The notes under the pieces were generated by a model. That model did not search any database. It had not been told where the DNA came from and saw only the letters and a program-made list of their open reading frames with translations. A DNA stretch of 64,000 bases from Dyadobacter sp. SG02. GTDB taxonomy: Bacteria; Bacteroidota; Bacteroidia; Cytophagales; Spirosomataceae. Shown here piece after piece: positions 7,858 through 17,518 of the stretch. The stretch lies in assembly GCF_900109045.1 (NCBI RefSeq), contig NZ_FNYL01000018.1:1-64000 (forward strand). Reading direction: 5' to 3'. A program made the position numbers and the translations under genes. Each line of letters begins with the position of its first letter. Within the stretch, counting starts at the first letter, position 1.

Positions 7858-10800
7858 ATGGAAATCGCCAATTTTTACAGTCCGATGTCAAGAAAAGCAT
7901 TACTGAGTCTAATCCTTGTTCTAAGCGTATCTTTTGCCTGGGGACAACAGCGTTATATTTACCTTCATCACAATGCTACGGATGAAAATTCAAGCCCGGA
8001 TTTTAATTTTACGGTAACCGGTCCGGGTGGTTTTAATCAAACTTATACGCTCAACGACCGACATGTTGACAACAATGTCCGGGACCTTGGGGCAACCAAC
8101 AACGGAAGATTATGGGCGATAATGGGCAGCGGAGCGGATGCACCAATCTATTATCGTAACGCCGGTTCAAGCAGTTGGCAACTGTTACCCGGTGGCGCCT
8201 CCGGTATAAATATAGACGGTGGTCCGGCCAATGCAAACATTCACAGCAATAGTTCTGGGTTGGCATATTATTACGATGGGGCGACCTTCTACAATACAGG
8301 AGCAATCCGTGCCGGCGATGTGGCTATGGACAAAACCACTAACCGGGTATTCCATGTAAGAGCTACGGGAAGCGATGCGGGCGATGTCTATCAAAAAATT
8401 GTTTCTATGGGTACATGGAATTTAATGAACAATGTCAAAGCGTCCAGAATTGACGTCGCACCGAACGGGGATCTGGTCTCGGCATCGCTTTCGCCTACTA
8501 ACGGCAATGTCTATTTGACAAACTTCAATGGTGACAATGTCCGGAACCTGGGCGATCCAGGTAATACGGGTACAGCCGCGACGGATGTCGCAGTTGGTGA
8601 GGACGGGGTTATCTATGCAATCAAAGCGATCTTTGATGGGGTGTTCGTTTACAGGTATAATGGTGGATACGCTGCGGGAGGTACATGGACCCAGGAACCG
8701 TCAAGTCGCCAGGGCCAGAACATTACCGGCGGATCGAACGGGCAGATGTGGACCAGTGGAGGATATCCTACGGGCACGGCATACAGAAATATTTATACCA
8801 GGACCCCGGATGGCTTTTGGATAGACGACGAACCTATAAAAACCACTGCCTCAAACGTTGTGATGATCCCGGTTCCCTCGGATGGTGCTTACACCATTAC
8901 TGAAAATGCCGTTTCTGGCTGGGCCCTCGGGGCGATTGATATTTATGATCCCAATAATAACACAACCTCAATCGATATTCCAAATGGAACAGTAACCGCA
9001 AATGTTGAAAGCGGGGAAGTTGTCCATGTAGTTTACAAAAATCAGCTGATACAGACATTTACTGTCGGAAATGATTGCGCTTCGACAGCCTACCTAGAAA
9101 CTTTCGGCACCGGCAACGAGCCCACAGTTGGGGCTGCCCTTATTGGTCAGACTAACTACCATTACCTGGGCATTCAAGGAGAAACCATCCGGGATGGTTA
9201 TTACACCGTCGCCAGTAACAGCGTCCAGCCAGGATTTGGACCAAAAGGAGGTAATTTTAAAGACCACACAGCAGGCGACGGCACCGGACGTATGATGCTG
9301 GTGAATGCCAGTTATGACAAGGGTATCTTTTTTACCCGCAGGTTCAACGGCTTGCTGCCGGGTGTGGCTTACAGCTTTTCGGCGTGGGTGATGAACATCA
9401 GTAATACCACCATCAAGCCAAACGTTCTGTTTCAGGTGGTTAACCCGGTTACCCGCCAGGTGCTGGCCAGCTACAACACCGGGGATATCACCTCGTTCGG
9501 TAAGTGGGCAGAAGCGCAACTGCTTTTTACGGCCACCCTGGGTGAGGTAGACCTTATTCTTTCCAATAATAATATTGGGGGGGAAGGAAATGATTTGGCA
9601 TTGGATGATATCAGGTTCAGCCTGGCTACGCCCACGACCCCGGTCACAGCGCTTGGGAATTGCAATGGCTCCACAAAGACACTCCAGATCACTTCCCCGC
9701 TGGGAAGTCAATTCGAGTATAGTATCGATGGGGTGAATTATCAGGCTAATCCTGCATTCCAGGTAGGTACCGGAACCTATCCCATCACTGCCCGGTACAT
9801 CGGATCGATCGGAGGCTGTGTGACCCTGCCGGTTACACAGGTGGTAAGCCTTGATGATTGTCTGACACCTTTCAACTGTTCCAACCTGGCCTATCAGGTA
9901 AGCGGACCTAATACAGGAAACTCGAATCTTTACAGTTACAATGTAGCGACAGGCGCCCGAACGCTTATGGGCGCGCTCCCGGCCAGGATTAATTCCATAG
10001 GTTACAACACTTTGGACAACTATATCTGGGGGATGAATGTGCTCACCAACCAGGTCGTAAAGGTGGGGTCTAATGCTGCGCTTGAAACATATACAGTTCC
10101 TAATTTGCCCGCTCCGACAGTCAGCGAATACTACAACGTGGGAGAAGTTTTTGGAGATGGTTATTTGTTTATCTACAGCCGATTAGGTGCAAGATATTTT
10201 GTAGTTGACATTAATCCTGCCAGAACGGCGACTTACCTGCAGCTGGTGGACCCGACTGCCTCTTATGTATTGGATGCTGCTCCATACGGGAACACCTTTA
10301 CAGGTGCTGCCAGCCTGGATATTTCAGACATTGTCTACAATTCTTCAAATGGACTTTTGTATGGCATTATTGACGCACAAAGTACAACGAATGCATACCG
10401 AAGGTTTACGATAAATCCGGTAACAAGACAAGTAACAATCGCCGCTGCGACCGTTGCGGGCGGGGGGATACAGAATAATGAAAAAATAGCTTTTGGTTCC
10501 ACTTTTATCGACCAAACAGCAAATACTTTTTATGTGTTTGCCAATACACTGGGGGGATACTACAAAATCGACATGACAACAAATGCCGCAACCCTGGTAT
10601 CGGTCGCCCCCACTGGAGGAGCAAGTAACAACGATGGTGCCAGTTGTCCGGACGCGTTTTTGACCGCTTCGATTACAGGTAATGTATTTCATGACCCGAA
10701 TGCAGGAAATGTTAATAACAGTACGGGAAGCTCCAATACGGTACCTTCCGGCCTTTTTGCCAATCTTGTCGGTACCGATGGGAATGTGGCAGCTGTCGCG

Positions 10801-12813
10801 CCCGTTAATGTATCTGGCATATACGGCTTCACAAGTATTGCAGCAGGGAATTATACCGTTGTTTTGAGTACAACAAATGGGACAGTTGGGTCTGAGGCGC
10901 CCGCTGCAAGCCTTCCTGCGGGATGGGCCAATTCCGGCGAGTTCAATGGCGCGGAGAATACAGGCAACACGGCCCCGGTCGATGGGATCAGCCCTGAATT
11001 TACCGTCGGTGTCAACAGTACCGATGTTAATTTCGGCATCCAGCAGCCTCCCGTGGCTGATGTTAAATCGTTTACATTACCTGCTACTCCGGCAGCCAAT
11101 TCTACTATTCAGTTGGGCCTTGGCGGGGATGTTAATTCCGGGAATACCCCGGCGAACCTGACCGGAAACGACCCAGATGGGGGAGTGTTGAACAGCACTA
11201 CGGCCCCGTATGGCGTTACCATCAATACCTTACCGGTCAATGGTACGCTGATTTATGACGGAGCGCCGGTCACAACACCTGGGATGCTGATTACTAATTA
11301 TGACCCCACAAAACTGGAATTCCAGTTCACAGGCTCGGGTTACAGTGACGTTGCATTCAGCTATTCCGTCCACGATGCGGTCGGCTCGGTAAGCGCACCT
11401 GCTAGCTACGCGATCGGGTGGACCGGCCCTGTTACCGGAACACTCGTTTCAGGCTCGGTATTCCATGACCCGGATGCAGACAATGTCAACCATAGTTCCG
11501 TAGGTGCAAATACAGTTCCTTCCGGACTTTTTGCCAACCTGGTGGGGGCTGATGGAAATGTCGTCGCCGTGAACGCCGTAAACCCTGACGGAACTTACCA
11601 GCTTACTGGCGTCTCGCCAGGCGACTACACGATCGTTTTGAGTACAACCAGTGGCAGTATAGGTGCCAAAGCCCCTGAACCAAACCTTCCAGCCGGATGG
11701 ATCAATACCGGTGAGTTCAATGGCGCTGAGAACACCGGTAACGAGGCCCCAGTCGATGGGATCAGTCCTGTATTCACCGTCGGTGTCAATAGTAATAGTG
11801 TCAATTTCGGTATCCAGCAGCCGCCGGTCGCTGATGTTAAATCGTACACGGTACCCAATGCCGCGTTCAGTTCGGTACCCCCGGCTTCATACCCGGCAGT
11901 GCCGGCTTATCTGGCCATCCAGGCATCGTCGGCAAACCTTACAGGTTACCCTTCCGGCGGCTCGCTGTCCGGATCGGACCCGGAAGATTGTCCGGCCGGG
12001 GAATGTAATACGGGCAGTGGCACCACCTTCAATATCGACGCCATTTCACCAACTACCCAGCTCTATTATGACTTCGGCACAGGGCCTTTGCCGATAGACG
12101 TGACAAGCGGGCCGGTAAGTATCGCAAGCTTCGAGGTCGCCAAACTGATGATCTATGGCGTAGTCGGTAGCGGTACGGGCGCCAACCTGATCGGGTTCAC
12201 CTATTCGATCACAGATCAGGCAGGTGCCACCAGCGCCGCGGCAAGTTACACCATCCAGACCGAAGCCCCGATGCCGGTAACATTGATCAGCTTCCAGGCT
12301 CAACTTGAAGGCCAGACTGTAAACCTGGCGTGGGCCACATCCACCGAGCAGAACAGTATGGGCTTCGAGATACAGCGCAGCACCAATGCATCGGCCTGGT
12401 CGAAAGTAGGGTTTGTGGCTTCAAAGTCGCTTGAAACGGGAAGTACCAGCAAACTTGACTACGTTTTTGCTGATAAGGTCCCGCTCGAAGGCACCAGCTA
12501 TTACCGTTTGAAAATGTTCGACTTTGACCAGAGCTTTGCTTACAGCCAGATCCGGTCGGTCAGTAGTGAAGCTGGGGCGGGCGTAATCTTGTATCCAAAC
12601 CCTGTCTCAACATCATTATTTATTAAGAACCTGCCAGCTGAGAAAGTAAGCCGGATAGTGGTGCTAAATCTTGATGGACGCATGGTGATTGATCAGCGCG
12701 GCATGCCAGCACGCGGAATAGACGTATCTAGGTTACCGGCAGGTGCCTACATTGTCGACATCAAAATGCAGGACGGAAGCCACTCGAAAACCAAAATGGT
12801 CGTCGGCCGTTGA
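7858..12813 (+). CDS. giant T9SS-sorted surface protein with SdrD/SpaA-like repeats
   Basis: 1651 residues. The signal peptide probably begins at the internal Met at 7885 (MSRKALLSLI..., SFAWGQQ cleavage). The first 370 residues look like a propeller (repeats ending GRLWAIMG, NGDLV, DGVIYAI, NGQMWTSGG). A jelly-roll/carbohydrate-binding-like module follows (about 410-580), then a second propeller-like region (about 680-930). Two near-identical SdrD-B-like units (10669-11081 and 11446-11857), each with GxVFHDP and NTVPSGLFANLVG, lead to a cadherin-like segment and an FN3-like domain. The last 75 residues are a T9SS type A sorting domain (LYPNPVS, GRMV, LPAGAYIVDI, KMVVGR). The protein should cross the outer membrane by T9SS and stay on the surface as an adhesin or matrix protein. 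The C-terminal third is paralogous to the 13547-16651 protein. Confidence 0.9.
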   Translation: MEIANFYSPMSRKALLSLILVLSVSFAWGQQRYIYLHHNATDENSSPDFNFTVTGPGGFNQTYTLNDRHVDNNVRDLGATNNGRLWAIMGSGADAPIYYRNAGSSSWQLLPGGASGINIDGGPANANIHSNSSGLAYYYDGATFYNTGAIRAGDVAMDKTTNRVFHVRATGSDAGDVYQKIVSMGTWNLMNNVKASRIDVAPNGDLVSASLSPTNGNVYLTNFNGDNVRNLGDPGNTGTAATDVAVGEDGVIYAIKAIFDGVFVYRYNGGYAAGGTWTQEPSSRQGQNITGGSNGQMWTSGGYPTGTAYRNIYTRTPDGFWIDDEPIKTTASNVVMIPVPSDGAYTITENAVSGWALGAIDIYDPNNNTTSIDIPNGTVTANVESGEVVHVVYKNQLIQTFTVGNDCASTAYLETFGTGNEPTVGAALIGQTNYHYLGIQGETIRDGYYTVASNSVQPGFGPKGGNFKDHTAGDGTGRMMLVNASYDKGIFFTRRFNGLLPGVAYSFSAWVMNISNTTIKPNVLFQVVNPVTRQVLASYNTGDITSFGKWAEAQLLFTATLGEVDLILSNNNIGGEGNDLALDDIRFSLATPTTPVTALGNCNGSTKTLQITSPLGSQFEYSIDGVNYQANPAFQVGTGTYPITARYIGSIGGCVTLPVTQVVSLDDCLTPFNCSNLAYQVSGPNTGNSNLYSYNVATGARTLMGALPARINSIGYNTLDNYIWGMNVLTNQVVKVGSNAALETYTVPNLPAPTVSEYYNVGEVFGDGYLFIYSRLGARYFVVDINPARTATYLQLVDPTASYVLDAAPYGNTFTGAASLDISDIVYNSSNGLLYGIIDAQSTTNAYRRFTINPVTRQVTIAAATVAGGGIQNNEKIAFGSTFIDQTANTFYVFANTLGGYYKIDMTTNAATLVSVAPTGGASNNDGASCPDAFLTASITGNVFHDPNAGNVNNSTGSSNTVPSGLFANLVGTDGNVAAVAPVNVSGIYGFTSIAAGNYTVVLSTTNGTVGSEAPAASLPAGWANSGEFNGAENTGNTAPVDGISPEFTVGVNSTDVNFGIQQPPVADVKSFTLPATPAANSTIQLGLGGDVNSGNTPANLTGNDPDGGVLNSTTAPYGVTINTLPVNGTLIYDGAPVTTPGMLITNYDPTKLEFQFTGSGYSDVAFSYSVHDAVGSVSAPASYAIGWTGPVTGTLVSGSVFHDPDADNVNHSSVGANTVPSGLFANLVGADGNVVAVNAVNPDGTYQLTGVSPGDYTIVLSTTSGSIGAKAPEPNLPAGWINTGEFNGAENTGNEAPVDGISPVFTVGVNSNSVNFGIQQPPVADVKSYTVPNAAFSSVPPASYPAVPAYLAIQASSANLTGYPSGGSLSGSDPEDCPAGECNTGSGTTFNIDAISPTTQLYYDFGTGPLPIDVTSGPVSIASFEVAKLMIYGVVGSGTGANLIGFTYSITDQAGATSAAASYTIQTEAPMPVTLISFQAQLEGQTVNLAWATSTEQNSMGFEIQRSTNASAWSKVGFVASKSLETGSTSKLDYVFADKVPLEGTSYYRLKMFDFDQSFAYSQIRSVSSEAGAGVILYPNPVSTSLFIKNLPAEKVSRIVVLNLDGRMVIDQRGMPARGIDVSRLPAGAYIVDIKMQDGSHSKTKMVVGR
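10669..11081 (+). repeat. intragenic repeat unit 1 (SdrD-B-like)
   Basis: About 410 bp encoding a unit that recurs 774 bp later at 11446-11857. Shared stretches include VPSGLFANLVG, AGW, GEFNGAENTGN, APVDGISP, FTVGVNS, VNFGIQQPPVADVKS. The two copies are close at DNA level and could recombine to delete or duplicate 258 codons in frame. Confidence 0.85.
11446..11857 (+). repeat. intragenic repeat unit 2 (SdrD-B-like)
   Basis: Second copy of the unit at 10669-11081, in the same frame and 258 codons downstream. A more diverged relative occurs in the next large surface protein (about 15240-15660). Confidence 0.85.
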
Positions 12814-12868
12814 TTGAACTCGGGCGAATAACTACCCCAATTTGCCCTTACTTATAACCAGCCCCAAA

Positions 12869-12906
12869 GTACCTGCTTCCTTGTTTAATCACAGGGAGGC
12901 AGGTAC
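12869..12906. terminator. strong hairpin downstream of the giant surface protein gene
   Basis: Arms 12869-12883 and 12892-12906 pair over 15 bp, with two G-T pairs and an 8-nt loop. No U-run follows, so it is a terminator or an RNA-stabilising hairpin for the 3' end of the 7858-12813 transcript. Confidence 0.5.
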
Positions 12907-12954
12907 CAAACCATTCAGACCATCTCGAATAATTGACTTCTACCATTCTTTACA

Positions 12955-13347
12955 ATGAATCTTTTTAAAAAAATCAGGGCCGGTCACCGCGCTATGCTCC
13001 TTTTGATCGAAACGTTTCTGCTTTGGTTTTGGGCGGTAGGCTCCCTGAATGAATTAGTCAAAATGGCAATATTCGTCAAGGCGGTAGTAATCCTTGCAGG
13101 CACGCTGATAACCGCCCTGGCCGGCTACAGATCCGGTATTTTCAAGATCCTGATCGCCATTCTGTTCTCGACCATTTGGGCGATCCTGATGCACAGGGTC
13201 TTGACCGATGCCCCATTCATTAAAATCAACCCCTGGGGTGGTTTCTGGCTAGCCTTTACGGTATCGCTTACGGTGAATAAAGCCCTAATAGGGGATAGCC
13301 GCCGGCGGCCGGGTTTGGATAGCAGTCCGGTAACGGACGGTTCATAA
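12955..13347 (+). CDS. hypothetical integral membrane protein
   Basis: 130 residues with four probable transmembrane segments: MLLLIETFLLWFWAVG, a second spanning AVVILAGTLITALAG, a third around IFKILIAILFSTIWAIL, and the last around GGFWLAFTVSL. A hydrophilic tail follows. It weakly resembles the YrdB/DUF2568 type of small four-helix membrane proteins, but I cannot assign it. It sits alone between two large surface-protein genes, behind the hairpin at 12869, and has no regulon-type promoter. Confidence 0.6.
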   Translation: MNLFKKIRAGHRAMLLLIETFLLWFWAVGSLNELVKMAIFVKAVVILAGTLITALAGYRSGIFKILIAILFSTIWAILMHRVLTDAPFIKINPWGGFWLAFTVSLTVNKALIGDSRRRPGLDSSPVTDGS

Positions 13348-13546
13348 ACATAGTTTCTACCGCATTGCGAATCAGAGCGGTAATACCAACATCAACAAAG
13401 GGCAATCCTGCCCGAGGGTAATACAGTGGTTTCTCGAGTGCACTTCAAAATATGTTTAACTTAAATCGATGTATGCTATGGTAAACATTAAAAAATCCGG
13501 CAATCTTCTAAGCACAAGGTGCGGCAGCCTCGTTCTTGCTGCGATC

Positions 13547-16500
13547 ATGAAAATGAATTTTGTATTAAGCACCACCCTTTTAATGGTCATCATTGGCGGC
13601 AACACAAGGGTATTCGCCCAGGGCGGCTGTTATGGTATGTCTGGCTGTCAGGATTACAGCAATTTTGGCTACGCTTCAACCACAGCTGCTACTTTGGAAT
13701 ACGATAACTATGTGTCAGCCTGGCACTCCTCGGGTGTAAGGGATATCGACGGAACCTTTAAGGTTTGGGGGGAGCTATCCCAGGCGAGTGGTGCAGGCGC
13801 ACACATGATACCCACTGCGGTTAACGCTACCAACTATCCGGGCTTGACAGGTACCCCTCTGAAGCTAGGTGTGGGTAGTAGTAGCCGTAATAATGTGCAG
13901 TTTGTTATGCTCACTGATGATAACAAACTTTGGGTGTGGGGCAGGGCCGGCGCAGTGGTAGATGCATCTCTTACTACAAATATCGATAATGTTATTGTTG
14001 AAACCGGACAAGCTGCTGTAAGCGTGACACCATTTCAACAGTTAAGTCTTGGATTGCCAAGCGGGGTAACGGCCTCGAACGTAAAAATGATGTATGTTGG
14101 ATTACGGAATATTGTTATTACGACTTGTAATGAAGGCAATGTGTATGTATTAGCGCAAAATTCTTGGCTGAGTGGGCCGGGAGGAAGCAACACTACTTGG
14201 GCGAAAGTTCAAAAGGATGCGACGGCAGGTGGGGGCGATCTGAGTGGAATAGTTGCCACACGAGGTGCAGGGGGAAATTCCCTGATAGCGTTGGATAATT
14301 CAGGCGGGCTTTGGGTATGGGGCGTAAATACATGGAATGGTATTTCCACCTCTGCCGCGTCAAGGAATCGTCCGGTTCCAATGGCACTCCCCTCGGGTGC
14401 CACAGGTAACATAAAGATGGTGGGCGCAACCAATGCAGGTCTAAGCCAAACATATTATGTACTTTACGAGAATGGAAATCTATACGCATTGGGTTCAAAT
14501 ACCCAAAAGCAATTGGGCAACTGGGATCCTGCCTGGGTTGAAGGTTCTTCTGCCACCGATCAATCAACTTGGGTTCAGCCTCGTTACGGATCGGCTTCGG
14601 GAGCAGTCATGAACGATATCAAATGGTTATCTCCCAATGAGCATGATTCCATTTACGGCTTTATCAACGTATTGACGAATGGGAAAAAGATATATAACTG
14701 GGGAGAAGAAGGTGGTTATGCTTTAGGAAGAGGTGTGCATGCCAGCGTAAGCGGCGCGACGCCCGTCGATCCTGGCCAGCCTATAAGTTTTGAGTCCGGC
14801 TATTCCAACGATCAAATTATCTCGTTAGAGACAGGAGGACACACCACCATGATGTTACGGGAATGTGAGGATGATTTCGGTTACATGGGGCACCGCATAC
14901 ATGGTAGCATGGGGGACAATATTGATGCGGATGTGACTGATAATACCGTCCATTTCCGTACCAGTGCGGTACAGGTTTGTGGTGCCGTTACCACGGATGT
15001 TTCTCTTTCAGTATCTACCGCGGGGCCATATATCGCCGGAACGCCTGCCACATTTGTGGGGATACCTGCCGGTGGTACTTATTCCATCGATGCAAGCCTT
15101 ACCACGGCCACCGGCGCAACGATCAATTCAACCACAGGTGTGGCTACGGTTCCTAATGGTGGAACATTGAGGGTTAACTACAATTATAGTGGTTCTGCTT
15201 GCGGGCCAATTGTGGTGAACCAGCTAATCAATATAGAACGGATGATCTCGATTCCGGGCAATGTTTGGATAGATGCCGATGGTGATGGAATCATTGATGG
15301 CGGGGAAAATGCAACGGCCAACGGGTTCTGGGCAAATCTGCTTAACGCACAAGGTGAGGTCATTGTATCTGTGCCCGTCAATGCAGACGGTACCTACAAC
15401 ATTTCTCTGCGGAGCGATCAATTGACGAGACTGGGAGATTTCACAGTGGTATTGACCAATAGCAGTCAGGCTGTCGGTGCGGTTGTTGCAGCAGGTGCCC
15501 CTCAGAACGGCTATCAACATACTGGAACCAACCGCGGCGGTACTACTTCTGTTCTTCCCACAAATAACACAGGTTCAATAAATGTCGGTAGTCTGAGTTC
15601 ATTACCATTGAGCACAACGTCTTTGAATCCTGTTAACTTTGGAATCCAAACTCCGCCGGTTGCTGATCCTAAGGCATATATTGTAGCCAACTCTGCTTTC
15701 AGTAGCACACCTCCTGGAACATTTCCTCCTGTAACCGGCTATCAGGCCATTCCTGCAAATTCAACGGCTCTTGTAGGTACTCCCCCTATCACAACATATC
15801 CGACTCTTGGGTCGCTTTCAGGCTCAGACAGGGAAGATTGCATAAGTGCAGGGGATTGTAATACAGGTACAAGCACTACGTTCACGATTGAAGCGATTAA
15901 TCTCAATACAAAAGTATACTACGATTTTGGATCTGGGCCGGTAGAAGTAACAGGGGATACTGATATTCCAAACTTTAATGTAAACAACCTGGTGATCTAC
16001 GGAGAAAATGGTGCAGGAATGGCGGGTAGCGAATTTGGCTTTACTTATTCAATTACGGATAAGGCAGGAGTTACAAGTCAACCGGTATCTTATATCATTC
16101 AAACAGAATCTGCACTTCCTGTAACACTAATCAGCTTTAATAGCGATCCGGAGGGGCAGACCGTGAAACTTACATGGAGGACGTCGAATGAGACAAACAG
16201 CGAAGGATTCGAGGTTCAGCGTAGCAGAGACTCCCACACCTGGATGAAAATCGGACATGTCGAATCGCAGAACAGTAATAGTAATGCTGAAATAACATAT
16301 CAATTCGATGATACGACACCATTGAAGGGAATTAACTACTATCGTCTGAAGATGATAGATTTGGATGGTACTTTTGCATATAGTCGCATCAGCTCACTTC
16401 TGGCTGGTAAACCTGAGCAAACTATGACCACTTATCCAAACCCTGTGGTTAACGGTAGGCTGACAATAAATGTATCATTCACCGGATTGTATCATGCCGA

Positions 16501-16651
16501 AGTGTACAATCTAAGTGGTGTGCGGGTATTGCAGAACAAGATGGGAATGAGCCGTGAGCTAAACGTAAGTAAGCTTGCTTCTGGCATGTATGTGCTACGT
16601 GTTAAGTCTGCAACAGGAGAAGTCGAGACGAGCACGTTTGTTGTGAAATAG
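13547..16651 (+). CDS. T9SS-sorted surface protein with RCC1-like propeller
   Basis: I start at the ATG at 13547 (MKMNFVLSTTLLMV..., cleavage at VFAQ-G), which gives a normal signal peptide; an in-frame ATG at 13469 would add 26 residues. The first 400 residues form an RCC1-like propeller, with blades of the type KLWVWG, LWVWGVN, LYALGSN and IYNWGEEGGYALGRG. An Ig-like stretch and one SdrD-B-like unit follow (GNVWIDADGDGIIDGGENAT). A segment paralogous to the C-terminus of the 7858 protein is next (VADPKAY, SLSGSDREDC, GFTYSITDKAG), then an FN3-like domain and a T9SS type A sorting domain (TYPNPVVNGRL, LASGMYVLRV). It is an outer-surface protein with unknown ligand. RCC1-like folds bind proteins or glycans in other settings; no specific role is implied here. 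Confidence 0.88.
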   Translation: MKMNFVLSTTLLMVIIGGNTRVFAQGGCYGMSGCQDYSNFGYASTTAATLEYDNYVSAWHSSGVRDIDGTFKVWGELSQASGAGAHMIPTAVNATNYPGLTGTPLKLGVGSSSRNNVQFVMLTDDNKLWVWGRAGAVVDASLTTNIDNVIVETGQAAVSVTPFQQLSLGLPSGVTASNVKMMYVGLRNIVITTCNEGNVYVLAQNSWLSGPGGSNTTWAKVQKDATAGGGDLSGIVATRGAGGNSLIALDNSGGLWVWGVNTWNGISTSAASRNRPVPMALPSGATGNIKMVGATNAGLSQTYYVLYENGNLYALGSNTQKQLGNWDPAWVEGSSATDQSTWVQPRYGSASGAVMNDIKWLSPNEHDSIYGFINVLTNGKKIYNWGEEGGYALGRGVHASVSGATPVDPGQPISFESGYSNDQIISLETGGHTTMMLRECEDDFGYMGHRIHGSMGDNIDADVTDNTVHFRTSAVQVCGAVTTDVSLSVSTAGPYIAGTPATFVGIPAGGTYSIDASLTTATGATINSTTGVATVPNGGTLRVNYNYSGSACGPIVVNQLINIERMISIPGNVWIDADGDGIIDGGENATANGFWANLLNAQGEVIVSVPVNADGTYNISLRSDQLTRLGDFTVVLTNSSQAVGAVVAAGAPQNGYQHTGTNRGGTTSVLPTNNTGSINVGSLSSLPLSTTSLNPVNFGIQTPPVADPKAYIVANSAFSSTPPGTFPPVTGYQAIPANSTALVGTPPITTYPTLGSLSGSDREDCISAGDCNTGTSTTFTIEAINLNTKVYYDFGSGPVEVTGDTDIPNFNVNNLVIYGENGAGMAGSEFGFTYSITDKAGVTSQPVSYIIQTESALPVTLISFNSDPEGQTVKLTWRTSNETNSEGFEVQRSRDSHTWMKIGHVESQNSNSNAEITYQFDDTTPLKGINYYRLKMIDLDGTFAYSRISSLLAGKPEQTMTTYPNPVVNGRLTINVSFTGLYHAEVYNLSGVRVLQNKMGMSRELNVSKLASGMYVLRVKSATGEVETSTFVVK

Positions 16652-16670
16652 AAATCGATAATTCAGAACT

Positions 16671-16706
16671 ATAAAGGGGGTAAAGCTATTGTTTCACCCA
16701 CTTTAT
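16671..16706 (+). terminator. probable terminator of the RCC1-like protein gene
   Basis: Arms 16671-16681 and 16696-16706 pair over 11 bp with one mismatch, and are followed by CGTTTTAG. It lies 20 bp after the stop codon of the 13547-16651 gene. Confidence 0.6.
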
Positions 16707-16818
16707 CGTTTTAGATGTGTATTACTCGAAACTACTTGATAAAGACTGGGTCAGTTTCGCCTGCTTTGTTCTGGAAATCCGGGATAGCCCATTCCGACAG
16801 TAATTTTAAAAATACAAG

Positions 16819-16850
16819 CAGTAGCAGGTCTGATCCTGCTACTGTTTTTA
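16819..16850 (+). terminator. perfect 10-bp hairpin with T-run, immediately before an ORF
   Basis: CAGTAGCAGG pairs with CCTGCTACTG (loop TCTGAT), and the T-run ends at 16849, two bases before the ATG at 16851. It has the form of an intrinsic terminator. Its position means the next gene depends on read-through or uses a start further in. Confidence 0.65.
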
Positions 16851-17282
16851 ATGTTAAATAATATGCTTCACATTTTCATTGCCTATTTCGGTCTGATCGC
16901 CTCGTTTTCCCCTCTGGTTCAGCCGGTCAAAACCACCTCGAGTCCCGGTATCGATGAACTTTACCAAACAGCGGACGCAGGATATTTCTTTGCATTACAA
17001 CAGGTGCCTTTGTCGCAAAAGCAGTACATCTTTACGGCTGATCCGTTAAAACGGGCTGTTTACATTGACCAGGGGCAAATGGTGCCGTTAAGCTACACGA
17101 TGACCGTAAAGAGCAGTAGCGGATTTGATATGTATTTTTCCGCTACGGGTTATAACATCATCTTATCCGTCAAAGAACAGTCGGTAATCGACGGCGAAAC
17201 AGTGGAATACAAGGGATACTTATCTGTTCGCCACGGTAGGCAGAAGGACAGATACGCTGTACACGGTATCCATAACCGATGA
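16851..17282 (+). CDS. hypothetical exported protein
   Basis: 143 residues with a hydrophobic N-terminus (MLHIFIAYFGLIASFSPLV) that could be a signal peptide or anchor. The remainder is soluble, with a beta-rich look (KQYIFTADPLKRAVYIDQGQ, then SYTMTVKSSSGFDMYFSA). No family is recognised. The ATG at 16851 directly follows a terminator-like hairpin, and a second ATG at 16863 leaves slightly more room. The gene stands between the RCC1-like surface protein and the promoter of the double-hotdog gene. Confidence 0.55.
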   Translation: MLNNMLHIFIAYFGLIASFSPLVQPVKTTSSPGIDELYQTADAGYFFALQQVPLSQKQYIFTADPLKRAVYIDQGQMVPLSYTMTVKSSSGFDMYFSATGYNIILSVKEQSVIDGETVEYKGYLSVRHGRQKDRYAVHGIHNR

Positions 17283-17408
17283 AATTAAATGGTAGGGGAA
17301 GCAAAACCGTACTAATCCACCAAGATTAAACATGAAACTGCCAACCATACCAGCTATAAATATGCGAATTCCTTTCTGAATTACATCAAAGAAGCGAAAA
17401 ATGGCGCT

Positions 17409-17477
17409 TTGACAAGATAGCTACTGTTAATTGGCAAGATTCAACTGCATACAAATTGTAGAATTAATACACTTTTG
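17409..17477 (+). promoter_or_regulatory. promoter P4 of the shared TTGAC regulon
   Basis: Box A TTGACAAGAT (17409-17418), box B TTGGCAAGAT (17431-17440), -7-like element CACTTTTG (17470-17477; keeps TTTG but not TA). Spacings are 22 and 39 bp. It lies 88 bp (box B start) ahead of the double-hotdog gene. Confidence 0.6.
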
Positions 17478-17518
17478 CATTAGAACTTATTCTGTATCAG
17501 TAACGCAATCTCAATTCG

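Noticed and set aside
9094-9711. 205-codon minus-strand ORF
   Set aside because: It lies entirely inside the giant T9SS gene and shows no domain; it is a shadow of the coding strand.
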